64,000 nucleotides of DNA from assembly GCA_015179125.1 (NCBI GenBank), contig WHVA01000009.1:124001-188000 (forward strand), read 5' to 3'. Shown one piece after another: positions 9,488 through 19,500 of the stretch (positions are counted from its first letter, which is position 1; each line of letters begins with the position of its first letter). The notes under the pieces were generated by a model. That model did no database searches. It was given only the letters and a program-made list of their open reading frames with translations, and was not told the origin of the DNA. Both the position numbers and the translations under genes were made by a program. Origin of the DNA: Gautieria morchelliformis (taxonomy: Eukaryota; Basidiomycota; Agaricomycetes; Gomphales; Gomphaceae).

Positions 9488-10179
9488 TGTTACGACCGTT
9501 CATTTCCGACTTCCGACCCTCAGTTCCGCCATACATTCCGCCTCTCCAATAGTTCCGCCACACGTTCCCCCCTTCGACATTTCCGCCATTCCGCCCCTTG
9601 TACATTTCCCTTGTTCTTTCGACTCTATTACTCGGACCCACCGGATCTACCTCGCCATTCATCAAAACCATATATCCGGTCACCCTTGTAGTTCGTTGTC
9701 AGATATGTTTTCCCGACCCCTTGTTCTTTGCCATTGTTCTACCTTACCCTGAACCCCCCTTGTAGTCCCATTGTTCCCAATTAGTTAGTTCCCACACATT
9801 GTACTCGACTTCCGCTTCCTCCGGAATTTGCTTAGTACAACACCATTACTTGTTGCTCTGCGCTTTGTATAAAACCCCCCTCATGTATGTCTGTTATTCT
9901 GCAATCAGATAATCACCTTCGATACTTGATTTCCTTCGCTCCATCTCCTGTTCTTAGCACAGCGAGTCTAGCAAGATCTCAGTCTCTCTCTCAGCCTTCC
10001 GTCTTCCGCCTTCCGCCTCAGTTCCGACTCAAGTTCCGACCAAACCTCTGGTCCAGTACTTTCCGACTTCCGGCTCATTTCCGAAATACCTAGGACGATA
10101 GTTCATTGGGGGCGCAACCTATAAGTTGAAGCCGCTGTCCTTTCCAGTTCCGACTTAGTGGAAATCTCGATACGTAACA
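9488..10179 (+). mobile_element. Solo LTR-C, target duplication CCGAA
   Basis: TGTTACGACC...TACGTAACA, 692 bp, with CCGAA at 9483-9487 and 10180-10184. It interrupts the conserved MPFG(L)TN motif of Gypsy-1 reverse transcriptase. TATAAAA at 9868-9874 gives the orientation (rightward). It is the same LTR family as the 5' LTR of Gypsy-1 itself (12830-14479), so the element was hit by a relative. It has an extreme density of TTCCG words, about 15-20 copies. Confidence 0.92.
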
Positions 10180-11340
10180 CCGAAAGGCATGACAACCCAC
10201 TCAAAAGCACCGTAGCGGGTGCGGAAAGTGGTTTTCCACTCGTCACCTTCACGGATGCGGACAAGGTGATAAGCATGCTGGAGGTCAATTTTGGTGTAGA
10301 TCTTCGCACTGTGGGGAGTGTCGAGGAGGTCGGAGATGCGTGGAAGCGGATATTTATCCTTATTAGTGAGGGCGTTAAGTCCGCGGAAATCGACACAGAG
10401 GCGGAGAGATCCATCCTTCTTCTTGACGAAAAGGACCGGAGCGCCGTGCGGAGACAGCGAAGGGCGGATAAAGCCCATGTTGAGGTGTTCATCGACGAAC
10501 TCTCGGAGAGTCTGGAGTTCACTCTGCGAAAGGGAGTAGATCGGTCCAAGGGGCGGAGATGCTCCTTCTTCCAAATCTATCTTCAAATCGTAAGGTCAAT
10601 GTTCAGCAGGTTTATCGGCTTCGGCCTTATTGAACACGCCCGGGAAGTCACGATATTCTTCTGGAACTGAACTCATGTCGACTGGAGCAGAAGTCGAGGC
10701 GGAATGATCCTTGACTGAAGCCGAATCGGAAAGGTGAAGCTGGAAAACGGTCGTATCTTCTTGCTGTTGCAATACGCGGAAAGCGGTGGCAGAAATGAGT
10801 GCAATTCGAGGAGCTTCGAGGGGCGGAGGTGCTAAAGCGGGACCGGAGTGGGGAACTGAGTCCATGAGTGGAGTTGCAGAAGAGGCTTGAACCATCTTTG
10901 CGGACGACATCAGAATAGACGGAAGTTGATCCAGGGTATGGAACTGTATCTGACCCAATGCCCAGTTAATCGACGGATTATATCGGGTGAGCCAATTGTG
11001 TCCTATTACAACGGAACAGCTAGCATCTAGCGGAGTAACATAAAACGTAACTTCATGGTTGTCCTCAGTAGCAAAACGGATAGACAGGTCCACAACTTGG
11101 GAAATTGCCGTGTTGGATGACCCATCGAAAAGGCAGAGCGGAATTGTCGGAATGTTGTGGGTCGGAAGTTTATGTTTCAAAACAAAGTCGGAATCGAGGA
11201 AACAATGAATCGAACCAGAATCGATCAATGCTGTAAACGGAGGTGAGGAAATGGTGTCGTAACTGAGCGGAACTGAGAGGGAGTTGGAGGACGAAAGAGC
11301 GGATGCATTGAGTTTAACCTCGTTTGTCGCACGAATGGGG
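10180..11340 (-). pseudogene. Gypsy-1 aspartic protease and reverse transcriptase N-part
   Basis: The protease has the active-site motif ALIDSGSIHCFLD near 11215 and the VVIGHNWLTRYNP box near 10990. A linker with DFPGVFNKAEADKPAEH follows, which is interrupted by a TGA at 10596-10598 where related elements have CGA (Arg) before [11 protein letters not shown]. The RT fingers and palm continue through [31 protein letters not shown] and [11 protein letters not shown] (first catalytic Asp) to VMPFG, where the solo LTR-C is inserted. In life the protease matures Gag-Pol and the RT copies the RNA genome in cytoplasmic particles. The single stop apart, the sequence is well preserved. Confidence 0.9.
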
Positions 11341-11383
11341 TCAACACAGCCCTCAGCTAGTGCGGAGGCCGGAGGACTGCTGA

Positions 11384-12770
11384 CTATTTTTTTGCATCCG
11401 TAGCAGGAGTCGCTTTGGACTTCTCTTCCGTCTTCGCTGCGTGGCCCTTGGCCTTAGCAGCGGAAGTGGAAGCTCTGGTGCAATCGCGAGCGACGTGGCC
11501 GCCTTTGCCGCAGAAAAGGCAAAGGTTGTTGTCCATGCGACGCTGGCATTCTGCAGGGGTTCGTTTTCTGCCCTTCCCAAGTTTGTCAGAAAGGTCCGGA
11601 GTGCTTTTCCGGGCATTGATGTTGGAACCAGAGGCCTGGTTGTTGCGAGGTGTGGAGTTGTTGTTCTGGTTTCCAAAGTTGGAGCCGGAACTGTTGTTGT
11701 TGTTGTTGTTGTTGTTTCCGGAGTTGTTGTTTCCGGAATTGATCTTCTTCTTGTCTTTATCAGGCTTCTTGTCGGAAGACTTGTCGTTCTTGCTCTGGGC
11801 GGAAGTTTCATGAGCGATCTCGGAATGTCTTTCCCAGTAGTGCGAATCGATGGATTGGACAAGGTTGCGGAGGTCGGTAAGGGTGGCGGGTTTTCCGACG
11901 CGGGCAATTTCATCCTTGATCCGGGATGGCAAGCCCATGTAGAACTGGTGCCGGAGTGTGGCTTCTCCCCATTGGACTTGAGGAGCAAGCTGCTGGAAAG
12001 TGACGATGTATTTAGCTATCTTATGAGTGTCTTTCATACGAAGCTTATAGAGTTCATTTTCTGCATCGGCTTCCATGTCAAATGGTCCAAAATTGCTGCG
12101 GAGTTCGGAAACAAAATAGTGGCAATCGTCAGCCCAATCGATGAGGGTGAACAGATCCATGAGGGCGGGTTCGAAATAGTCCAGAGCTGTGCCTCGGAGA
12201 TAGGAAAGGGCGTAATTGACCTTTCGTTCATCGTCGGGAAAGGCGTCGGGACGATCATGGAAATTGAGTTGAAGCTGGACCAAAAAAGGCTGGAGCTTCT
12301 TGGGGTCGGAACCGTCAAATTGATCCGGTTCATGGACCTTTGTCTTGGGGCGTGGTGGTGCTTGGGCCGGGTGCTGGAGTTGGCCGGCTAGCATGGCGAT
12401 AGCTTGTGCAAGATCTGGAACTGGTGCGGGCGGAACTGGGTTGGCGGGAATTGGAGGTGGAGGACCGCCTGGAGGACCGCCGGGTGGGCCACCATGTGGG
12501 CCGCCTGGAGGTGGTCCTGGTGGAGGAGGTGGTGGTGGAGCTGGGCGTCGGAATGATGCTGCTGTTTGTTCGCCGCTGCTGCTTGTCGAGTTCCCGTTGT
12601 AGTCAGGATTGTCATCGGGATTAGCGTCGGGAACTTCTTCGAAACGTTGCAGAATGGCGTCGGAAAGCTCATCGTCTGCACGAGAGCTGCTGGATGGTTC
12701 CGCATGCCTTGGTACTGCGGATCTAAGACTGCTAAAATAAGAGAGAGCTTAGACAGCTCCTGCTCGAGCT
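11384..12770 (-). CDS. Gypsy-1 Gag with zinc knuckle
   Basis: The open frame from about 12770 begins with a Leu/Gln/Glu-rich helix (LLQLEQELSKL), then an acidic stretch, a Pro/Gly tract (repeated GGPP units) and an AQAIAMLAGQL helix. The capsid-like retrotransposon gag domain follows (PDQFDGSDPKKLQPFLVQLQL, YALSYLRGTALDYFEP, FGPFDMEADAENEL). After an Asn-rich, Lys-rich linker comes a C-x2-C-x4-H-x4-C zinc knuckle (CLFCGKGGHVARDC, near 11530), and the frame stops at 11384. No in-frame ATG is obvious at the extreme N-terminus, so the true start is uncertain; the first methionine within the homologous region is at 12394. Pol follows in another frame. The frame is intact. Confidence 0.85.
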
Positions 12771-13263
12771 GAAGTAGCTGTGGTACAAGGAGGCATAGTG
12801 ATAGTTATCAGGTGGGAATCAGATGATACTGTTACGTATCGAGATTTCCGCTAAGTCGGAACTGGAAAGGACAGTGGCTTCAACTTATAGGTTGCGCCCC
12901 CAAGGAACTATTGTCCTAAGTATTTCAGGAATGAGTCGGAAGTCAGAAAGTACTGAACTAAAGGTTGGTTGGAACTTGAGTTGGAACTGAGGTGGAAGGT
13001 GGAAGGCGGAGAGACGGAGGTCTTTCTAGACTCGCTGTGCTAAGAACAGGAGATGGAGCGAAGGAAATCAAGTATCGAAGGCGATTATCTGATTGCAGAA
13101 TAACAGATATACATGAGAGGATTTTATACAAAGAGCTGAGACAACAGGTAATGAGATGGTACTAAGCAAATTCCGGGGGGAGTGGAAGTCGGGTAGACAA
13201 TACGTGGGAACTAACTAATTGGGAACAATGGGACTACAAGGGGGGTTCAGGGTAAGGTAAAAC

Positions 13264-13751
13264 TGTTGGGTGCATTTATGCTCCTGCACCAAAATCAAGC
13301 ATAATATATTCGATTTATTGTATGGCGTTTCAATCTCTTCCCACATTGTTCTTGTACTATGCATTCACTTCTCTGATCATTTCTGAAATTTTCCAGTCAC
13401 TCCCTGCCTCTCCATTTCATTTTGTTATCTCTATTTTCACAAGCGGCTGCACCCAGCGGAGCTTGAAATGACTTCGACACGCGAGCTCTTGCACGCTAAA
13501 GGGCTGGGTGCACGTATATGCCTTCTGAGACAGGATAGTGCTCCTCTCTCAGTGACAATAAATTCACTGAGAGAGGCGAGTAGTATTCTATATATTTTCA
13601 TAGCATGTTGACTGAAAATCATGTAGTGAATTTGATTCTAGGTATTGTATTAATATAACAGTGACAATAAATTCACTGAGAGAGTGAATTTGATTCTAGC
13701 TTTCTAAGAGCTCTACCGAACCTTCCCTGCCATAACCCCAAGTTGCTAACA
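13264..13751 (+). mobile_element. Diverged solo Copia LTR, duplication AAAAC
   Basis: TGTTGGGTGC start; ends ...TTGCTAACA. It is flanked by AAAAC at 13259-13263 and 13752-13756. 488 bp and clearly more diverged than the other Copia LTRs, including the last ~70 bp, but it keeps the paired hairpin repeats (CTCTCTCAGTGA / TCACTGAGAGAG). It is inserted at the same LTR-C position as the solo LTR at 46487. Confidence 0.88.
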
Positions 13752-13950
13752 AAAACAATGGCAAAGAACAAGGGGTCGGGAAAACATATCTGACAACGAA
13801 ACACAAGGAGGTCCGGACATATGGTCTTGATGAACGATGAAGCGGGTCTGGTGGGTCCAAGTAATAGAGTCAAAAGAACAAGGGAGTAGAATAAGGGGCG
13901 GAATGTTGGAACTATTGGAGGGGCGGAAACTGTTGCAGAACTGAAGGTCG

Positions 13951-14448
13951 TGTTGGGTGCATTTATGCTCCTGCACCAAAATCAAGCATAATATATTCGA
14001 TTTATTGTATGGTGTTTCAATCTCTTCTCACATTGTTCTTCTACCATGCATCCATTTCTCTGATTATTTTCGAAATTTTCCTGTCACTCCCTACCTCTCC
14101 ATTTCATTTTGTTATTTCTATTTTCACAAGCGGCTGCACCCAGCGGAGTCTGAAATGACTTCGGCGCGCGAGCTCTTGGGCGCTAACGAGCCGGGTAGTA
14201 GTACATGCACAGTGAGACAGATTTCCCCCTCTCTCAGTGACAACTAAATTCACTGAGAGAGGCAAGTAAATTAGTCTAGTGTTCTTTCGATTTATTGACC
14301 TAGAAATCCTCTGTAGTGAATTAATTTCTAGGTAGTGTATAATATATTTACAGTGACAACTAAATTCACTGAGAGAGTGAATTAATTTCTAGTCTATTCT
14401 TTTGAACAACAAGTCCAAACCTACTGCCTATAATTCCTGTCCTCTACA
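13951..14448 (+). mobile_element. Solo Copia LTR, duplication GGTCG
   Basis: 498 bp, TGTTGGGTGC...CCTCTACA, flanked by GGTCG at 13946-13950 and 14449-14453, near the LTR-C terminus. Same length as the 3' LTRs of the full Copia copies; in place of CCACTAAAT the hairpin loop reads CAACTAAAT. Confidence 0.92.
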
Positions 14449-14479
14449 GGTCGGAAATCGGAAATGCACGGTCGTAACA

Positions 14480-15799
14480 GTGGGGGCTCTTCATTATCTA
14501 CTTCAAGACAGGAAAACTGGTTATGTTCAGGCAGCAGGGGCACACATCTCACCTGCTGCGCATCTCAAAATCCGACACATCTTCCACTTCCAATGCACCA
14601 TGTTCCGCATTTTCGGAGATTTCTTCCACAGTGGGCACTCTGCTTATGTCTGCGAGTGCGAGGAACTCTGGAAGGAGCTTGAGTTTCTCCTCTGTGGTCA
14701 TAAGCCGGATGTCAAAGGCTTGGGGGCACTCGCGGGCATAGTGGCCTGGTTGTCGGCATCGGAAGCAGGTGATGGTTCTGTTGCCTTTTCTGCACATGCG
14801 GTCAACCTCCATCGGGGCAGGACCACTCTTAGAGGGAGGGGGGCTAGGGTTCCTAATAGGAGCAGGCGGAGCAACCATCGGAAATATTTTCCATGTGGGA
14901 ATGAATGCGCTTCCGGGTTTTGGCACAGGTGGAGTAGGACGAGCAGAACTGCATGTCACATTCCAGTTTGTCTCCACGAAGGCCTCATTTGCCTCCCTGT
15001 TTAGGGACACCCTCTGCGCAGCTTGGTACCACCCTTCCAGGTCATCGAAGTCTGGATCTCCATCCCCAAGCAGCGTGACTTGGTTCTGGAGTGTCGGATC
15101 AAGTCCTCGTCAGAATTTGATGACGATCGTCTTGTCGTTGTCATACTCCGCAAGGTCAATGAGCTCCTGGAAGCGATCGATGTAGTCATCGACTGGATCC
15201 TTGGCCTGGTACTAGCTGGTCCCCTCGAGCTTCGTAAGGGCTGTGAGCTGCTCATTTTTTGGGCAGAACTGGTTGGAAAATGTTTTCTTGAAGGCCTCCC
15301 AGTCCCGGAAGTAGTTCCCCTTGCCGGTTTCTTCATGTCAGATCACCTTGTTTGCAAAATGGGCTGCGCGGTCCAACTTGAAAAAGGGCAATGCCCAGTG
15401 AATCTGAGCCTGGTCGTTCGGAAAGAGGTCTCTGACAATTGCGAAGTAGATGCTGCATGTGTTGAAGAATGCGCGTCCCTTCTCTCGATCTCCATCAAAA
15501 TCCGCTGGAGTTGCGGGTTTGACCTTTGCCAACTTCGCGGATATCCTCTCTTCCGCTGCTTCCGCTTTTCCAAAATACGGCTCATCCAGCATTGCATTTC
15601 CACCACTTTGTGGAATATCTAACGTAGCCAAAATGGTTTGTAAGGCTGTTTCAATCGCGTCGGTCTTCATCCGGGTCCGGGTCAATTCCTCCTCCATATT
15701 CCGAAGACGATCATCTGGATCCATGTCAGAAGGAGAAATATGGGATGGGACTTCCGGGGTTGGGAGCTCGATGTAAGAAGAGGGGCTGTCGTATGCCAT
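14480..15799 (-). pseudogene. Gypsy-2 Gag (truncated, with three stops)
   Basis: The frame starts at 15799 (MAYDSPSSYIELP) with an acidic N-terminus and the helix MEEELTRTRMKTDAIE. The gag capsid domain follows (DFDGDREKGRAFFNTCSIYF, IHWALPFFKLDRAAHF), then RGLDPTLQNQV and the zinc knuckle CFRCRQPGHYARECP near 14720. Compared with the better copy at 63300-64000 there are stops at about 15339 (TGA), 15208 (TAG replacing TGG) and 15107 (TGA replacing CGA). After the gag stop near 14549 only about 70 bp of the pol frame remain before Gypsy-1 begins at 14479. The 5' LTR lies upstream as LTR-D. The pattern of transitions indicates decay by deamination. Confidence 0.88.
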
Positions 15800-15911
15800 G
15801 TGCGTGGAAGAGGTTGCAATCTCCGAGTCGCTGTCTCTGATTCAGAACACACCTATGGCGAATGCAACGCGCAGTACAACCGCCGGTCCTCTAGGGGAGA
15901 GACTTTTCTGC
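15800..15911 (-). other. Gypsy-2 leader
   Basis: 112 bp between the inner LTR-D end and the gag ATG at 15799. The primer binding site should start directly after TTACA (gcagaaaagtctctcccc on the minus strand), but I cannot match it to a tRNA. Confidence 0.5.
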
Positions 15912-16067
15912 TGTAAGGGCAACCCTGGCTGGTTGTGGAGATCACACTACCACACAACTGACAAGGGGAAATATGAAGTATGTATAAATGAACAGAGTAT
16001 ACAAGAGAGTGGATTCTCACCTGACAAGGGGATACCTGAAGAGAAAAGTCTAAGGACCCCCAATGTC

Positions 16068-16575
16068 TGTTGGGTGCATTTATGCTCCTGCACCAAAATC
16101 AAGCATAATATATCCAATTTGTTGTGTGGCCTTCCAATTTCTTCTCACATTGTTCTTGTATTATGCATCCATTTCTCTGGTTATTTTCGAAATTTTCCAC
16201 TCATTCCTTATCTCTCTATTTCATCTTGTTATTCCTACTTTCACAAGCGGCTGCACCCAGCGGAGTCTGAAATGACTTCGACGCGCGAGCTCTTGGGCGC
16301 TAAAGGGCCGGGTAGTAGTACATGCGCAGTGGAACACATTTCCCCCTCTCTCAGTGACCACTAAATTCACTGAGAGAGGCAAGTAAATTAGTCTAGTAGT
16401 CTTTGCATTTATTGACCTAGAAATGCTCTGTAGTGAATTGATTTCTAGGTAGTGTATAATATATTTACAGTGACCACTAAATTCACTGAGAGAGTGAATT
16501 GATTTCTAGTGATTTCTAGTCTATTCTTTTGAATAACAAGTCCATACCTACTGCCTATAATTCCTGTCCTCTACA
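16068..16575 (+). repeat. Copia-1 5' LTR
   Basis: TGTTGGGTGC...CCTCTACA. It contains two copies of a 27-bp hairpin-forming block near 16345 and 16470 (arms CTCTCTCAGTGA and TCACTGAGAGAG in the first copy, loop CCACTAAAT), an AGAAAT/ATTTCT inverted repeat between them, and the 10-bp duplication at 16501-16520. Confidence 0.95.
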
Positions 16576-16588
16576 GGGTTATGGGCCC
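16576..16588 (+). promoter_or_regulatory. Copia-1 primer binding site (tRNA-iMet anticodon arm)
   Basis: The 13 bases GGGTTATGGGCCC directly after the 5' LTR are the exact reverse complement of GGGCCCATAACCC, the anticodon stem-loop of eukaryotic initiator tRNA-Met. Priming by a half-molecule of this tRNA is known for Drosophila copia and yeast Ty5. The polyprotein ATG (16581-16583) is the complement of the CAU anticodon. Confidence 0.75.
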
Positions 16589-19500
16589 CGGAGACACTTC
16601 TGAGAAGCTGTTGGGTGTTGAGAAGCTTGCTACTGATGGAAGTAATTGGCCATTGTGGCGAGCCACTCTCATCAGCTATTTCGAGTCCAAAAATTTGCTC
16701 AAGCATGTAGAAGGGAGAGTCACTCGACCTCCTGATCCTCCAGTCATGCCCCCAGGCCATATTCTAACAGAAGCTGAGGAAACTCAGATGGATAAGGCCG
16801 AGGAGAAGCTGGAGAGATACCTTGCTAGAGAAGGACAAGCCAAGACCCAAATCATCGTCTCAGTGTCAGAGTCATTAGCCCTGATGCTACAGAAGCAGAA
16901 GACAGCAAAAGAGACTTGGGATGCACTGGTCAATGAAATGACCAAAAAGCCCAAGATGGTCCTCACCAGCCTGCAGAGACAACTCCGCAGTATGAGATGT
17001 CCTGAGGATGGAGACTTGAGAGATCACTTGGACAAGGCCCAAGACCTATATGCTCGTCTTAATGAGATGGGAGCTAGAGTTTCTGAAGAAGAATTCATGG
17101 ACATAATCCTTGCGTCACTTCCACCATCCTATGAGGCAGTCATGAATGCCCTTACAACTTCGCTTGAAGAATGCGGGATGCCATTGGTCCCTGATAATAT
17201 TATTAGGGTACTAAAGGCTCAGTATGACAGGAAGAAAACACTCCCGCAAGAAGAGCAGGTGTTTATTGGTTCATCTACTAAGAAGGACCAGAAGGGGCAG
17301 AAGGCGCATGTATGCACCAACTGCAAAAAGCCTGGACATTCCATCGAAAATTGCTGGGCTAAAGGAGGTGGTAAAGAAGGTCAAGGACCACGTCAGAAGA
17401 AGAAAGCCAAAGGCAAGAAGAAGAAGAAGGGTAAAGCAAAAGCGAATGTTGCCGAAGAAGAGTCTACTTCTGAGGAAAGTGGTGATGGGCATCTTGCCTT
17501 CACCAATTTTGACGAGTGCTCTAATTTCAATTTGAGCACATCCTCAGGAGTTATAGTCATACTCGACACCGGAACGACATCGCATATGACTCCTCACAAA
17601 AATTTATTGAGGAACTACTGTCAATTCTCACAGCCGAGGACTATCCGAGCAGCCAACAAAGGTACCTTTGATGCCTTCGGCTCAGGACTGCTCGTATTAT
17701 CCAATAAGGTTGGAGATAGAACAGTAGAAGTCACGTTGCAAGATACATACTATGCACCCAAAATTGCTGCTACCCTCGTCTCGATCGGTCGGTGCGATGA
17801 TGCTGGCTACGACATTCGACTCGGTGGCCAGAAATGCACAATATCTAATGCTGCTGGAAAAGTATTGATGCAAGCACCGAAAGTCAATGGCTTATATCGA
17901 CTAGACCTCCAGTCACCAAGTGCTCAAGCCCATATGTGTTTATCTGCCATGGAAATTCATCAAAAGATGGGGCACATCTCGCAGAAGTCCCTACAACATC
18001 TATTAAATCATGGCATGATATTGGGCATTGAACTGAGCTCCACAGGCGATAGAATTGTCTGTGATGCGTGTATTCAGGCCAAGATTGCGCGCAAACCTCT
18101 TCCTCGAGAACCCAGAGACCGAACATCAAAATTCGGTGACAGAATTTATTCTGATGTCTGGGGACCTGCAAGACACCTCACGATCGATAAGAAGTCATAT
18201 TATGTCTCCTTTATCGATGACTACTCAAGAGAATCGGTGATCTATCTCATGGCGAACAAATCAGAAGCATTCTCAAAGTACAAGCTCTACGAGGCTTTAA
18301 TGCTTCGACAGAGAAATGTGCACATCAAGGCACTTGTTTCTGATCGAGGGGGCGAGTATACGAGCTCTGAATTCGAACAGCATCTAGCCAAACAAGGCAC
18401 GAAGCATCAGTTGACGGTACATGACACACCAGAGTCCAATGGTGTTGCGGAACGCCTGAACCGAACCCTCACTGAGAGAACTCGTGCCATGCTGCTAGAA
18501 TCAAGCCTTCCTAAGATATTATGGGGCTATGCGATACAGCATGCCAATTATCTTAGGAACAGGACGCATACAAGAGCTCTACCAGATAAAACGCCCTACG
18601 AGATGATTCACCATGAAAAACCGAATCTCAAAGACATTCACGCGTGGGGAACTGAAATTTACGTTAAAATCACTCAGGGAGATAAATTGGCAGCTCGTGC
18701 CAAAAGAGCTCGGTGGATAGGAATTTCTGCGCAGAGCCATGGTCATTATGTTTATTGGCCTGACTCGCACAAAGTTTCTGTCGAGCGGAACGTTGTCTTT
18801 GATTCAGAAATGAAGAAGGGAAAGGTCCCAATCATTTCTATTGAGGAATCCAAGCTACCTACGTCTAAAGAAGAGAAGAAAGCCATTCCGGCATCAGTGC
18901 CTGTGCCCGGTCGCTTAGTCAGCGAAGAGGCAAAGATCGAAGAAATTGATGAAAGTGCACCGGAAGAATATCTTGAAAAGCTGCAACCTATTCAGGGAGT
19001 TGATGACAGACCTAGAGAAGCTGAACCGATAAGGAGAAGCGAAAGGATCCGTCAACAACAAGTGCAGCCGGCCCCATCAGGTCCCGTGACAAGATCTCAA
19101 ACTCAGAGACAAACTGGCGCACATATGACTACGCTAGCTTACGAGGACGTTGAGGACCATGAAGAAGTTTTATTCGACCAAGAATTATCCTCCGAGATTG
19201 ATGGCATCAGTAGCTATGAGTGTGCCATCAGTGCGTTTCTAACCGACGGTCAAAACAACATTAAGGCGCCGGATTTGAGTCAAATTGAACCTAGCAATGC
19301 AGACGAAGCTCTGAATAATCCTATGTGGAAGAAATCAATGGACAAAGAGTATGAGGCCCTAATCGACAAGGGAGTGTGGGAAAGAACCAAACCACCTCCT
19401 GGAGCCAACATTGTCGGCAACAAATGGGTCTACCTTTGGAAGCGTAATCCAGAAGGGAAACCAATAGTACCTAAATCGAGAATGGTCGCCCAAGGCTTCA

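Larger units (their letters stand above)
12830..14479 (-). mobile_element. Gypsy-1 5' LTR (LTR-C) with two nested Copia solo LTRs
   Basis: Read on the minus strand it runs from TGTTACGACCG at 14479 to TACGTAACA at 12830, where the Gypsy-1 leader begins. Two Copia solo LTRs (13264-13751, 13951-14448) are embedded; without them and their duplications it is about 654 bp, like the solo LTR-C at 9488. Flanks do not match (GATAC inside, GTGGG outside), as expected for the 5' LTR of an element whose 3' end is lost. It sits in the gag of Gypsy-2, so Gypsy-1 is younger than Gypsy-2. Confidence 0.8.

Noticed and set aside
11441-12391. 316-codon plus-strand ORF with Val-rich runs
   Set aside because: Antisense of Gypsy-1 Gag; the Val runs are the complement of its Asn repeats.
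12345-12602. Gly-rich plus-strand ORF
   Set aside because: It is the antisense of the Pro/Gly tract in Gypsy-1 Gag.
12830-14479. Independent solo LTR-C
   Set aside because: Flanking pentamers differ (GATAC/GTGGG), and its orientation and position fit the 5' LTR of Gypsy-1.
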